A stretch of 64,000 nucleotides of DNA from Tetranychus cinnabarinus (taxonomy: Eukaryota; Arthropoda; Arachnida; Trombidiformes; Tetranychidae), in NCBI GenBank assembly GCA_022266195.1, contig WHVY01000001.1, forward strand, positions 4,092,001-4,156,000, given 5' to 3'. Position numbers and translations under genes: made by a program. Numbering within the stretch: position 1 is the first letter of the stretch; each line of letters starts with the position of its first letter. Shown here piece by piece: positions 52,001 through 64,000 of this stretch. The notes under the pieces were generated by a model. The model did no database searches. It was not told the origin of the DNA and worked only from the letters and a program-made list of their open reading frames with translations.

Positions 52001-55000
52001 TAAAGATGATTTAAAGATCCACATTTCGCAAATATCAAGACTCGCTCAATGATTTCAACCAGGAACACAAAAACTTGAATGGCTATCAAAGGTGTCAAAA
52101 AGTTCTGTCGTTTTTTCACCAGTGACTTTTGCTTCGATTTTGAATAAGTTCTAATTATTCAATCACCTCAATGATTTTACAAGATCATTAGCATAAGTGT
52201 ATGTAGACCAAGTAATGATAATCCCTGAGCATAATTTGATACTTCTAACCATAATCATTAAATTCATTATTATGAGTAAAAAATGATTAACACTAGATTT
52301 TCATTTAAAGGTTTTTGAACTTTTTTTGCAATTCAAATGAAAGCTAAATCACCAGAGAAAAAACGACAGAACTTTTTGATAACCCTGATATATTGGACAG
52401 AGCCACTGATGGCTTCAAATCTCGTTTACTCGATATTCCTACATCAATTGACCAATGCTGATTCTATATTGAAATTGAATGAATAACCAGATGGTCATCT
52501 AAAAATGCTTCAATCTTGATACTGATGTTGTCATTGAATCCTAAAGGTTGAAATTGGGTCGATTAGATTGTCAACATTTAGTGTTGATTGAAAGGCTTTT
52601 GCTTACGAAAAGGATTGATATTAGATTAAAAAGGACGGATTAGCGAGTATATATATATACAGTTTATAAATAATGAAAGAGAGAGGTTTCTTTTTTAACA
52701 ATAACAAGTAAACAATTGAAAGTATATGTACACTTTATGTTGATAATAATGATGATGATGATTATTATATTGATGCTAGTGATGGTGATGAAGATGCTAG
52801 AGTAAAGTGTTTTTGTGGGTGGCCTTTAAACGGAATCAAAAGATGAGGATTAACCTTGTGCAAAGGAGGAAAGTGGCAAGACCAGGAATTGAATGGAAAA
52901 AGATGAAAACAAGTAGAAGAGGAAAAAATGATGGAGATGATGAGGAGGAGGAGAAGGAGGAAGACTAAAGGATAACTATTTGGGCAGGTCTTTTGTGGTC
53001 CTTTTTTGTTGTTACTTGTTATATTACTATTGACATGAAAGCAAGGAGCCAAAAAAAAGTGAACATTGTTTAAGCTTTTTGCATCTCTTTTACTGTTGTT
53101 GATCATGTCGATGTTACCATTTATTGACATCTCATCTCTTTTTGATCCCTCTTCCTCTTCCTCATCCTCTCATCATCATCTTCCTTTTATACCCTTAAAA
53201 TGATAAATTGAGCATATGTCAGTTTGGTTAGCAATTTGATGTCTCAATCAAGACTTAAACTTAAATTGATTAAGACCAAGCATAAAAATGTCTTTATTTA
53301 CATTATTTTAATACATTTTAATAACCATTTAATAACAGATGGATTGATTGCTTGTTTTGTTTGATTCACATGTTAATCATTACTTTAATTATTTTTACAT
53401 CAATTGTGCATTTTGTTTAATTAATACCTTTTCACTTGACGAGCTTTTTTTATACATTTCATTTCAGGGAAAAGGTAAGCAAGGTTTTTGTATTTTTGAT
53501 CCTTTTTTCTGGTTCCACATTCAACTTCACTTGATCAATACTAATTCAATTAAGATGAAGATTCATGGTGTATGTGTGTGTGTAATGATGAGAAGTAGGA
53601 TGAAAGATGATAAGGATGACGAAGATGAATATAACCAGTAACAAGGTTCAACAAAAGATAAAATATGAATGAAGGTTCGTTGTTTTTTTTCTGGTTCACT
53701 TTTTTTTGTTGCTCTCGTATATTAATTAATTTGTTACTGACTAAATTGTTATCATATTAGGATTACTCAAAACTGATTAAATCATTTGCCCATTACAATG
53801 ATTACAATTATATATTTTAAGTAATTAATTTAACAAGATGAAGCTGCAAATAAGTTTAAAGACTAAAAATGTCTCTTGCTGTAAGATTAATGCTTGTAGG
53901 TTGTCGAGTTGTAATATCTTACAAAGGGTGGACAGTTAAAGGTTAAGTTATCATTTGAATGGCTACATATGGCTATTATTCAGTGTATATGGATATAGAG
54001 CAATGGTCATTCAGATGATTGGAAGTAACATCAACATGAACCAAGAATGAAGGAAAAGGGTGAAATAAAAATATCACAAAACCTTTCTTATTTATGAGGC
54101 TATCAAGCCTTTCCAAAACTTCAAGTCTCATTGCTATTTACGCCTATTCAATAGGCCTTCATGAAAAGTGAAACCATTCTTGCTCATAACCCTGCTCTTG
54201 TCCAACTATTTTGTCTTCCATCTTCTCAACTCTTATAGGATTGGAAGATTGAAGAATGAAAACATGAGATGAGATAATTTCATGTAAAATGCAAAGTTTC
54301 AAGATGCATTTACAATCTTCATTTGTTTTTACTTCCATCCATTTTTACCTAACCATTAATTAACACCCATAAAATGATTTTCTTATTAACAGAATTAAAT
54401 GTTGATTAATTTAACAATTGAAATTGGATTAACCTGATATTACATCTTTTTTGCCTTCTATTAACCCAAATCCTAATTCAGTTAACCCAATTTACTCAAA
54501 TCCTAATTGGTCTTTTCTGGTAACAGTGAGCAATCAATAGGTTAAGCCTAATAAAGAGATTTATGTAATTCAATAACAATCGAAGCAACATATTAACACA
54601 GTTAATGTACATATTTAAATAGTCGATTCAGTAATCAAGTTAATATCGATGACAAGAAAAGGTGAATTAACAACAAACATAAGAAAACAGATTAACCCAA
54701 AGATAACCTTAATCCAAAGGTTGTATCAAGTTGGATCAAGGATTGACAAGAGTCAACACCTTTCAAATGTTTGCGACTTTAATAGCAATTAAAAGCTCAA
54801 ATGTATCCATCGATGATTGACAATCAATTTCAATGATTGTCAATTGAAGCCAAAAACAAATTGAACATGATATGAACAAAGAAGAGGAAAAGTTAAGGAA
54901 AAGCAAAAAGTGAATTGAATAACATCTTCCTTTCAAGTTTAATTGGATGATAAAAGTTGTCAAGCAAAACTATCGTCTTCATATTTGTCTTACACAAAAA

Positions 55001-58000
55001 GACTTGAGTTTACTCATCATCTGAACATCTTAAAAAAAGCGACTTCACCACTCCCACCCAACTCATATTCATCTTGATCATCATCTTCATTTGCATGTTA
55101 TAAGGAAATTGTTTTTTCCAGGAATATTTTCACTCTTCATTTAGATATCTGCAGGGTTTCGTATTTTCCATGATATTTCCCTCTTCCAAGATGAATGTCA
55201 TGAAGTCTCTGATGAGAGGAGTTTGTAAATGAAAAAGGGTTTTCCTTAACATTTTTGCTTGACTCCAACAAAAGCATCTTACAAGACACATATTTTACAT
55301 TCACATTCAATAAGCAGAATAATTTATTTTACAGAAATTCATATTTAAATGAAAAGTGAAAATGCTGAGGAATAATGATGAAAGTTTATGAAGAAAACAT
55401 TTCTCCATGATAAATGAAGACAAAAGTTGAAATTGAAATGACTTTCAATTTGATAAACAGTGAAACCTTCAACTTCAATAATGATGTTAATATGGTTGAT
55501 AATGTTTATAATAATATATTTAAAGTTGAACCGTTTCTTTGTGTGTTTCTGGTTTTGTCATGTAATGATGAAAGTGATGATGGTGATGATGGTTGATTGA
55601 ATAACTGAATTGGCTTAATGAGATCTCGTTAACCATGCAAAGTTATCATCAGAACCCAAGGGCCGTTTTATTACAATTTTGTCTCTACATCTTGATCATC
55701 AAAAATGATCATTCAATCCTCACACAATCATGGCAACAGGACAGATGAACTTCAATTAAAGTCATCCTCATCTTCCTATAGCTTATGATCAATATATTCA
55801 CAGTTTCAACTCCCAGTCTCTATATAAATATCATAATAATAATAATATAATGTACACATCTTTGTATATTTATCATGTTAACCTTTTTTTCCTCTCAACT
55901 CTTTTCCTCTTCTTTACTTTATTGTTATCATTATTATCATTTTTTTCATGATTATTATTTTGATTATTATTATGATTAAGATTCTGTTGAATTTAATGGA
56001 GTCATTTTTTGGTTCAACTTTATTTAACCAGATAAACAAATCTGTGATGAAGATAAAAATGGATGAATTTATGAATCTAACAATTTACTTGAGTTTATCC
56101 ATGGTTAGTCTTAATGCATTACAAAGGACTTTTGTATAACAATTATGGAGTCGCTTTTTTTCATATTTTTATTCAGGCCTTTTTGGCCTGATAATTATGA
56201 TTATGATTATTATTATCTTCAGTTTTTCGCTCAATTTATCCTTTTCAGTCTCACTGAATGTTATACTTGCATCATAATTCATGTCAGCATTTTCTTGTGA
56301 TGAGACTTGATATCAGTTAAATTATGATCATTTTTGTCAACCTTTGTTAGCTTTACAATTGATTATCATTTTACATTTGTTTTTTCCCTATTCACTTATT
56401 TGTTGTTGTTTTCACACATGAAGACAATGAAAAGATGATTTTTCAATCATTTTTATTTTAATGTAAATTGTGCTCATAATTTAATATGTATATACTGTGA
56501 TGATCAGTCAACTAAATACAGTTGATTGTTTGCTTTTTTTCATCGCTTTATATCTCAAGAGGTTAACAAGATGGTGAATGGCGATGAAATACACCAAAAA
56601 GCTGCTTCATCAAACTGTATTTACCCGTAAGGTAAATATTACAATATATTGCGGTATAAATATGCATTTATTATTATGCCAACAGTTTGATTATCAATTT
56701 TATCATTTCTCACTTCAATATGCTCGATTGTTTATCAATTGGGTCCAAATTTTCATCGATAGTTGGGATTGAAATAAATTTATGAAATGTTGCAGCTTTA
56801 AAATGAATCTGAAATTGTATCTGAAACTGTAGACATGTGAAGATAGGGTGGTTTTATTGAGGATTGACCAGAAAAGATGAAATTGGTGAAATGGGAAGAA
56901 ATTGTTGAAACCAATCTTAAGATTAGATTTGCTCGTTATATATATTTGATCTCATCATCATCATCATTATGGTTGATGGTCAGTTGAAAGGCTGAACATT
57001 GGGATGATAACAGTGAACATTAGTTGGTTCAGTTTAAATTGAATGTGATCCTGAAAATCCAAGTTGCCATCTTAAATTTTAAAATCAATTGATCACAAAA
57101 TACAACGTTAAGTTTCAAGTTGAAAATGGTTCGAGACAACAATTTTATTGATTTTCCTTCCTTCTTCTTCTTTACTCCAATCTTTGTTATCCTTAATATT
57201 TAATCAAAAACCTTATAGGGTTGACAATCAACTTAAATCTCTAAAGATAGACTGGAAAAGATTAATTGTTGATTCTCCGTTTTCATGTTGAAATTAATCC
57301 ATTATGTTAACAGCTTATTTACGTGTTTATCTAAACGTTCCAGCCAATTAGTTATTCATTTTTCCTCTGGTGTAATTTTACACTTAAAATACATATTTTT
57401 TCACATATTATTGTCTTTTTAACACTTTCATTATTTCATCCAATTTAATATAATTAGCTTAAAATTTGAGACTAATTTCAATTGGCCTTTGTTGGCAAGT
57501 TGAATTGTGTTTACATCAGCATTTGGGTTATGCTTTACTTGTGCTTCATTTTGCACAATCTTGCTACCAGATTTTTAAGACAATTCATTAGAGTAATTGG
57601 ATTGTCTCTTCTCATTGTGATCATCATATTACTGTTAATCATTAATTTACAATTAAAACGATCATTATTCACATCTTAACATTACTTTGTCATTTTGCTC
57701 TGTAATTAGTTAAATTAACATATGGCCCCTCAACTCGTCAGGTTTCAAGGCAAAGAGTGTTAATCTTGCCAAATTCATTCTGTTAATTGTTTCATTTAAA
57801 TCTCTTAAATTGTTGATGTTTTATTTTTTTGAATTCAGTGATTTGGTATTCATTGTTAAATAATTTGAATTGTGTCAGCTGCATTGCGAGTTACATGTAT
57901 TTCAATATGTTACACTTGTTCCTATAAAGTTACTAATGGACGATGTTTTTTTTCTCATCTAATCACAGGTATGGTTTCAAAATCGCCGGGCTAAATTTCG

Positions 58001-58526
58001 TAAACAAGAACGTTTAAATAGTCAAAAATCAGGAAATGGAGGAAATGGTGGTTGTAATATAACTGGATCAAATGGTGGTCCAGGAAGCAATGGATCAAGT
58101 AACGGCGCACTTTCTCAAGGTGGAGCACCAACACCAACAGGATCACTTAATAGTCCAGTTACCCTTAATGGTTCATCTCATCAAAGTGGTATTAACTCTA
58201 TCGTTAGTTCACCTGATTCTAACTGTACAACAATTATAACAACAACCTCACCAAGTAATACTACCAACAACTCCAATAACACTAACAATAGTAATGCCAA
58301 TGCCAATAACAGTTCAAATAATAACAGCAGCAACTCCAGCAACTCTAACAACAACAATAATAATGTGAATAATAATAACTCTTCCAACTCTAATAATCCA
58401 AAGGGTTTGAACTCTCTGCATAACTCCCAAATAAATCATAACTCTATAATACATGGAACTGGATCAACCAATAGATCTTTAACCAATAATCAACTCATGA
58501 TTCCATGCTGTGGTTACCTTAAATAA
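46038..58526 (+). CDS. Phox2: Paired-like homeobox transcription factor Phox2
   Basis: Three exons: 46038-46581, 46997-47193 and 57969-58526, giving 432 residues. Exon 2 starts with [10 protein letters not shown], like VPYKLFTDH before the vertebrate PHOX2 homeodomain, and continues with [33 protein letters not shown] and LTEARVQ. Exon 3 resumes [15 protein letters not shown], completing a Gln50 paired-like homeodomain. The split between homeodomain residues 46 and 47 is the conserved intron position of paired-like genes. The N-terminus is Ser/Gly/Tyr-rich with an alanine run; the C-terminal tail is Asn/Ser/Thr-rich in place of the polyalanine of vertebrate PHOX2B. In other animals Phox2 specifies visceral and cranial motor neurons. 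The first ATG is at 46038; 46047 is an alternative. Intron 1 is 415 bp and intron 2 is 10,775 bp. Confidence 0.92.
52086..52388. mobile_element. Mariner-like MITE, about 303 bp, in Phox2 intron 2
   Basis: An exact 23-bp inverted repeat containing AAAAAGTTCTGTCGTTTTTT occurs at 52095-52117 and again, reversed, at 52357-52379. Imperfect similarity extends outward to TA dinucleotides at 52084-52085 and 52389-52390, and inward by about 15 bp. There is no ORF. TA flanks and size suggest a Tc1/mariner-type MITE, older than the one at 4999. Confidence 0.6.
52648..52659. repeat. (TA)n microsatellite
   Basis: A short run of six TA units in Phox2 intron 2. Confidence 0.6.
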
Positions 58527-60881
58527 TATCCAATCTCCTAATTACTATTATTATTAACTATAATATAACAATGAATGATACTATTGACAATAACAGTAAC
58601 ACTTCTAATAATACAAACAATGATTATAAATTACTTAAATAAATGCATCAAAGAGTCACATTAAATACTCATCTTCATCACTAACAAAAACTGATCCACT
58701 AATTTACTAACATTTTAACATCAAAGTATATTTAAATTATTTATTTTTGATTTTATTTTATTTTTCATGTATAGAGAAGGATATCGACCTAAAGATGAAA
58801 GTCCAAATGTTAAATCACCTTCATGAAATCATCCTTACTATCTATAGTATTTGATTTGGAGCCATATAAAGGGTTAAATGTTAAATGATTAATCTACTTT
58901 GCAACGGAAGAGCAAGTAAAGACACAATATAAAGACAGATCAGGAAGACATCAAGAAAGCCAGATCAAGAGAAGCAACAAAGAGAGTGAAGGAGAAATGA
59001 TGAAAATCTGAAGTGATGAGAAAGGCAGGCAGAAAGACACCAAAAAATGATGAGGATGAAATGATAAAGGCAGAAGAAGATGTGGAGAAAATGCAATCTC
59101 TTTAATGGATCAAGCGCAAATAGAAATTGAAGAAGTGTGAGGAACAGCAAATCACACGAGAATGTACAATGATCTGTCAAAATTATAGAAGATGAACAAA
59201 AAAGAGAATCAAGATGATCAAGAAGATGTACTTGATTGTTACTTGATCAACATCTTTGTGAAAAACTGCCAGGAATGAAAGTTTAAAAACAATTGAGATT
59301 GTCTTTCATTAAACTGTCTAATTTTTACTCATTTTATTTACATGAGACCACTTCAAGATCTCAAGTGTAATTAAACTTGACTTGCAATCGGATTAATTGA
59401 CCCTTAACTACATCTTCTTAATAGGCGTCAATTAATGGATTTGCAATTGTAAACTAAAGATTAGAGGGTTAATTGGTTGTCTCTTGTCGCATTCATGTTA
59501 ATTCATTGGCTAAATACTTGGAATTTAAAACCTTCAATTGAAATGGATAAATGTCTGGAAAATGACGAGAAATGACTAAATCGCGACTAATAAATTTAAC
59601 CATTGGCAATCATCTTTGTATAGCTGCCGACTTTATTTTTTCGTGTTAACTTGTTTCGATAAAATCAATCGAACAAAAAGTCACAAGCGATTTATTCAAA
59701 GATAAATCATTTTCATTGACAAAATGACCTGTCAGTTGAATCAGAAAACTACTCTTTTGAATCTATTTTTTCATCGCTTCTAATAATTTTTTAATGAATA
59801 TTGATCTACTTAAATTAAAAAATAATTTCATAAATAATTTGTTTCTCTAAAGTGCATAAAGTTAATTAATTTTGTGAGGCATTAATTTTGTAATCAACTC
59901 TTTTCTGAAGAAACTTACATCGGAAAAAATTCATTATCGAAGGTAATTGGTGTAAATTTTGATTGATTCAAATTTGCCGAGTTGATCAGTTTTTTCCGTT
60001 ATAAACGCTTGAACATTTACATTTGTCATTGATACCGTTTTATGAAGCAAAACTTGAGAGTAGTACCGCCATCTATATTTACAGTTTATATTTAGGATGG
60101 AGATGAGGGAGTTACTTTTGAAAAAGGTTGATGGGCAAGTGATGAGATGAGTTTCTATCAGTTTTTAACCCTATCCAAGTGACAATTTGCTTTTGTTTAT
60201 TTCATTTTCAATTGAATCCATCTCATTTCGGTGAAGGGTATTTATTGTGGACCTTTACCATTCGATTTATGTGTTAATTAATCCCATTTTTTGACGTAAT
60301 CTTTCAATATTGGCGGTCAACATTGAAATTTGTAAGTTAAATTTATGTTCCCTTGACAACATCGCCATTTGTGCAAGTTTAGTTGAGTTTTTAGCTTGGT
60401 TACGAGGTGTGGTTACATTGGTTGTTGCTTGAAAGTTATGATCTGAGCTATGGGGTGTTGAGAAAGTTTATGCTCAAGTTTAGGGGAAAAAACATGATTT
60501 TCTGTATATTCAGATATTTTTCCCCACCCCATACATTTAATTTTTTTTCCCCATTTAACCCCCTTTCTCGTCGCTTATCTTCATCTTCTCTCTTTCATCC
60601 TCCTCTTTCTTTATTGTCTCTTCTCTGCTGCAACTGCAACTGTCTTATTTGTTTTTCTTCTGTCTTTTTTGCTCTCTTTTTCTATGAGTATGAATTTAGT
60701 TTTGTGAGTCTGTGAGTAGAACAGTGAAACAGAAAGTGTTGATCTTTTCTCTCTTTCTTTTACTCTCTCATTTTAAGCATCCATAAGCATAAATCTGTCT
60801 ATCTTTTTTTCTGTTTCTTTTTTTCTCTGTTTTTTTTCAACCTCACCTTAGTCCGCCAATCATCAGGTATTTTATTAATAA
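58527..60881. other. Phox2 3' UTR and Rho1 5' flank
   Basis: No supported gene lies here. The left part is probably the Phox2 3' UTR. A coding-like patch at 58774-58826 follows an acceptor-like TGTATAG but lacks a matching donor. The last 300 bp before the Rho1 start are strongly pyrimidine-rich (CT and T runs), typical of a 5' UTR or promoter-proximal tract. Confidence 0.45.
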
Positions 60882-61617
<736 letters not shown>

Positions 61618-62327
61618 TTGTCGTTATTTTGCAATGTTTCACGCTTTTATCCCCTTTTTCGGTGGAAAATTGATACACACAACACCGCCAAACAAAATTT
61701 CTCCTACATCTCTCCCCTCTATATATCTGTCAAGCCTCTCACCTCTTGAACCTTCTCTCCAATCTCTCTTTCTCTTTTTTCTTTCTCTCTCTCTCTCTCC
61801 TTGTCTCATTTATGAATCAAATTTTTGTGAAAATTAGTAATAAAACTATCAATTGATTAAAAAACACCACCAAACAAGATATATCTAGAACACGATCTTC
61901 TACTCAATATGGAACCAATTAATAATGTATTCATGTTATTAATTCACAACTGAGTACATTTCAATTATTTGCTCCTTATACATTTCGTGAAACAGAAATG
62001 CTCTTTCTCTGGTGGAATAACGTGAAATGCTAAAAAAGCTAATCGTATAGCAACAAGTGATCCTCCCCTATTAGTAAATCAAAATTCGTCATATATGACA
62101 ATCCTCTCTGTGATTATCATGAAATTATCAACTTTTCACTCCCAAAAATAAAAATCATAAATCAAAATTGAAAATTAATTTTTATTTATTAACATCTTCC
62201 TTTTGAAAGTATTTCAAAAGTGAATTCGTTCAGTATTAACATTGGAGAAAGATTGTTGAAAATATCAATCATTTTGATTCGGAAAAAAGGTGTCTAGTGT
62301 GAAATAAAAAAGAAATTTGAATAATGC
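61618..62327. other. Convergent 3' UTR region
   Basis: This gap separates the 3' ends of Rho1 (+) and BRF1 (-). It includes a CT microsatellite at about 61780-61800 and AATAAA-like words on both strands (for example TAATAAAAC near 61840). No gene is seen. Confidence 0.5.
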
Positions 62328-64000
62328 CTACAATCTTCTTAATACATCGTAATTAATTTTATTGGAAAGTCTTTTCTCTTCCAACATCTTTTCTATTGCC
62401 TCTCCAGCGGTATTTGCTTCAATTGGTGTTTTCTTTTTGCTTTTTCGTTTCTTTTTCGGTGGCATTTCACCTGAACTCTCTTTCTTCGCTCTTTCAGCCT
62501 CTTCTTCGGCTTTTCTTTTCTCTTTCTCTTCCATCTCTTTGAGATACTCAGCGTTAACTCTATGCCAAAGTTTGGTTTTTATTTGTATTTCTTTGTTACT
62601 AAGAATGTAATTATCTAGTTCAGCATCATCAATCCCTTCAAGATCCAATTCCCCCGATTCTTGATTGTCTGCTGCCTGATTCTCCTCTTTAATCGAATCC
62701 ATATCTTCGTCGTCTACATCAGTTTCATTGTCATCTTCATTATCGACATCTTCTTCATTGTTAATTTCACCATTGAATGATACACTAGAAGCACGTCTTT
62801 TTGCGTTTGGATCTTCGTCTTTTAACCCTTTAGTGAATCCTACATTTAAAGATGAACTTATTCCTAAACTAGCAGCAGTTGGTCGAAGAGCTTGAAGTTG
62901 CTGAAGAAAAGAATCAGCTTGTGGATTATCTTGACCAACAATTTCTCTGATTATATTGAAATGATTTGTTTCCACTATCTTCTCAACGACTTCTTCTACG
63001 TCGATATCTTCATCTTCATCTTCCTCCTTCGAAGGTTTGTCAGTTGTTTCTTGCGTTTCTGAACTCTTAACGAATGGCGAGCGAAATTTTTTACGTATGC
63101 TTTCAAGCTTTTCTTCAATTTGCTGCTGAATTTTGGCCACCTCATTTTCAACTTGTTCCAGTTGTTCTTTATCCTCTACTATCGATTTAACCTTCTTATT
63201 CGCCATCTTGTAGCAAGGAGGATCTTCCTCTCCTTCCAGGTCAACCGTCATGAACTCCTCTAAAGTTAATTTACTTGTTGGTGTATCACTGAATTCATTT
63301 AAACGTTTTCTGATGGTAGTTTCACAAACTTTTACAATATCTACAACCTCTTTCACAGAGCGATCTATGTTATTTAATCGAGTTGCCACAAGAAGAGCAG
63401 CTCCACATAGCCCAGATGGCCTTCGTCCTGTATGCATCCAGTCCCTTTTCATCCTTTGCACTAAACGAAGAGCTGTCATCTCAACGTCATGAGTTTTATC
63501 TCCAAGGCCTAATCTATGAGCAAATCTTACAATATATAAACATGGGTCTAAAACAGGAATATTTATGCAGAGAGCACATGAAAGTCTCAAATAAGTACGT
63601 CCGAGTTCATAAACGTTGACCTGCATTAGATCAGATAAGTCAAGAAGCATGTGTGATGTTCCTTCAAGGCGACAAGTAATGTAAACACAAGCAGCAATAA
63701 CATGATTATTTTTTCTCCCACAAGTGAGTCGGCGACTGAGAGCCATTTTGTAAAAGTTAAAAGCCATATCCATACAATGATTGTTCAGACTTAAAGAAGC
63801 ACCGATAGCTTTGATTCTTTTTCGAGCTCGATCCAAAGTAATTTGCCTGGATTCTTTACCACTGGCCATCATACCACCCATGGATAGCCCTTGAAAACCA
63901 TTATCAACTGAAATGGTTTGCCCAATAATATTCGAGCCTCCATGACTACCTTCTTGGAACTGCACCTCACTGACTATCAAATTATCTTCTAGCACAGATC
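62328..64000 (-). CDS. BRF1: TFIIIB subunit BRF1 (partial, 5' end outside the window)
   Basis: The reading frame stays open to the right edge, where it begins SVLEDNLIVSEVQF; the N-terminal zinc ribbon lies beyond 64000. About 556 residues are present. They contain the TFIIB-like linker, two cyclin repeats (LSLNNHCMDMAFNFYKMA and the MTALRLVQRMKRDWMHTGRRPSGLCGAALLVATR block), then an acidic region and the Brf1 homology block II (GELDLEGIDDAELDNYIL through AGEAIEKMLEEKRLSNKINYDVLRRL) that binds TBP and Bdp1. BRF1 recruits RNA polymerase III to tRNA and 5S genes. The visible part is one exon with no stop or frameshift. It ends soon after block II, so the longer C-tail of human BRF1 is missing. 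The first in-frame Met in the window is not the true start. Confidence 0.95.
   Translation of the reverse strand, partial: SVLEDNLIVSEVQFQEGSHGGSNIIGQTISVDNGFQGLSMGGMMASGKESRQITLDRARKRIKAIGASLSLNNHCMDMAFNFYKMALSRRLTCGRKNNHVIAACVYITCRLEGTSHMLLDLSDLMQVNVYELGRTYLRLSCALCINIPVLDPCLYIVRFAHRLGLGDKTHDVEMTALRLVQRMKRDWMHTGRRPSGLCGAALLVATRLNNIDRSVKEVVDIVKVCETTIRKRLNEFSDTPTSKLTLEEFMTVDLEGEEDPPCYKMANKKVKSIVEDKEQLEQVENEVAKIQQQIEEKLESIRKKFRSPFVKSSETQETTDKPSKEEDEDEDIDVEEVVEKIVETNHFNIIREIVGQDNPQADSFLQQLQALRPTAASLGISSSLNVGFTKGLKDEDPNAKRRASSVSFNGEINNEEDVDNEDDNETDVDDEDMDSIKEENQAADNQESGELDLEGIDDAELDNYILSNKEIQIKTKLWHRVNAEYLKEMEEKEKRKAEEEAERAKKESSGEMPPKKKRKSKKKTPIEANTAGEAIEKMLEEKRLSNKINYDVLRRL

Larger units (their letters stand above)
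47194..57968. other. 10.8-kb Phox2 intron 2
   Basis: This intron has GT-AG ends (GTAAGA and ATCACAG). It contains one mariner-like MITE (52086-52388), a TA microsatellite near 52648-52659 and several GAT/ATC tracts. I saw no nested gene on either strand; the longest ORFs are low-complexity. It is about a hundred times longer than the typical intron in this window and may hold enhancers. Confidence 0.55.

Noticed and set aside
58774..58826. Exon-like patch after TGTATAG reading EGYRPKDESPNVKSPS then stop
   Set aside because: No donor of the needed phase exists in Phox2 exon 3 outside the homeodomain, so it cannot be spliced in frame; probably 3' UTR.

Overview
The window is AT-rich nuclear DNA from an animal. 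Genes carry GT-AG introns, most of them about 70-180 bp, and the proteins are clearly metazoan (Phox2, KDM5, RhoA/Rho1, NSF, BRF1). The gene set, the intron style, an Asn/Ser-rich homeoprotein tail, mariner/pogo-type MITEs and a non-LTR retrotransposon suggest an arthropod, perhaps a mite or other chelicerate. That placement is an inference; nothing here fixes the species.

Layout. At 2.2-4.1 kb (+) is a single-exon GRAMD1/Aster-type sterol transporter, followed by a 462-bp mariner-like foldback element. A cluster of TATCGATA motifs precedes a TIMMDC1-like complex I assembly factor (5.7-6.6 kb, +). A d4-family protein without PHD fingers, resembling toothrin, lies on the minus strand at 8.05-9.4 kb. 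Mitochondrial succinate-semialdehyde dehydrogenase (10.2-12.0 kb, +) and the full six-exon NSF gene (12.8-15.4 kb, +) follow. A repeat-bearing spacer leads to a beta-1,3-galactosyltransferase-like gene (19.2-20.9 kb, +). ECI2-type enoyl-CoA isomerase (21.9-23.5 kb) and a small CCDC137-like protein (24.1-24.6 kb) are on the minus strand. Next come a pogo-like MITE and a non-LTR retrotransposon with two intact overlapping ORFs (25.5-29.5 kb). An eleven-exon KDM5 histone demethylase (30.0-36.4 kb, +) stops well short of the usual length.

From 36.4 to 60.9 kb the only gene is Phox2. Its three exons are separated by 0.4 kb and 10.8 kb introns, and about 9.6 kb of gene-free DNA lies upstream. A two-exon Rho1/RhoA gene (60.9-61.6 kb, +) and the 3' part of BRF1 (minus strand, running off the right edge) close the window.

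The genes are unrelated neighbours, not an operon. Most look like housekeeping genes: membrane lipid transfer, mitochondrial metabolism, vesicle fusion, Pol III initiation and the cytoskeleton. Points that stand out are the short KDM5, an SSADH that lacks the second cysteine of the redox switch, the PHD-less d4 protein, an apparently complete LINE, and three TA-flanked inverted-repeat elements. I found no CRISPR array, tRNA or rRNA gene, and nothing that amounts to a wholly new system.
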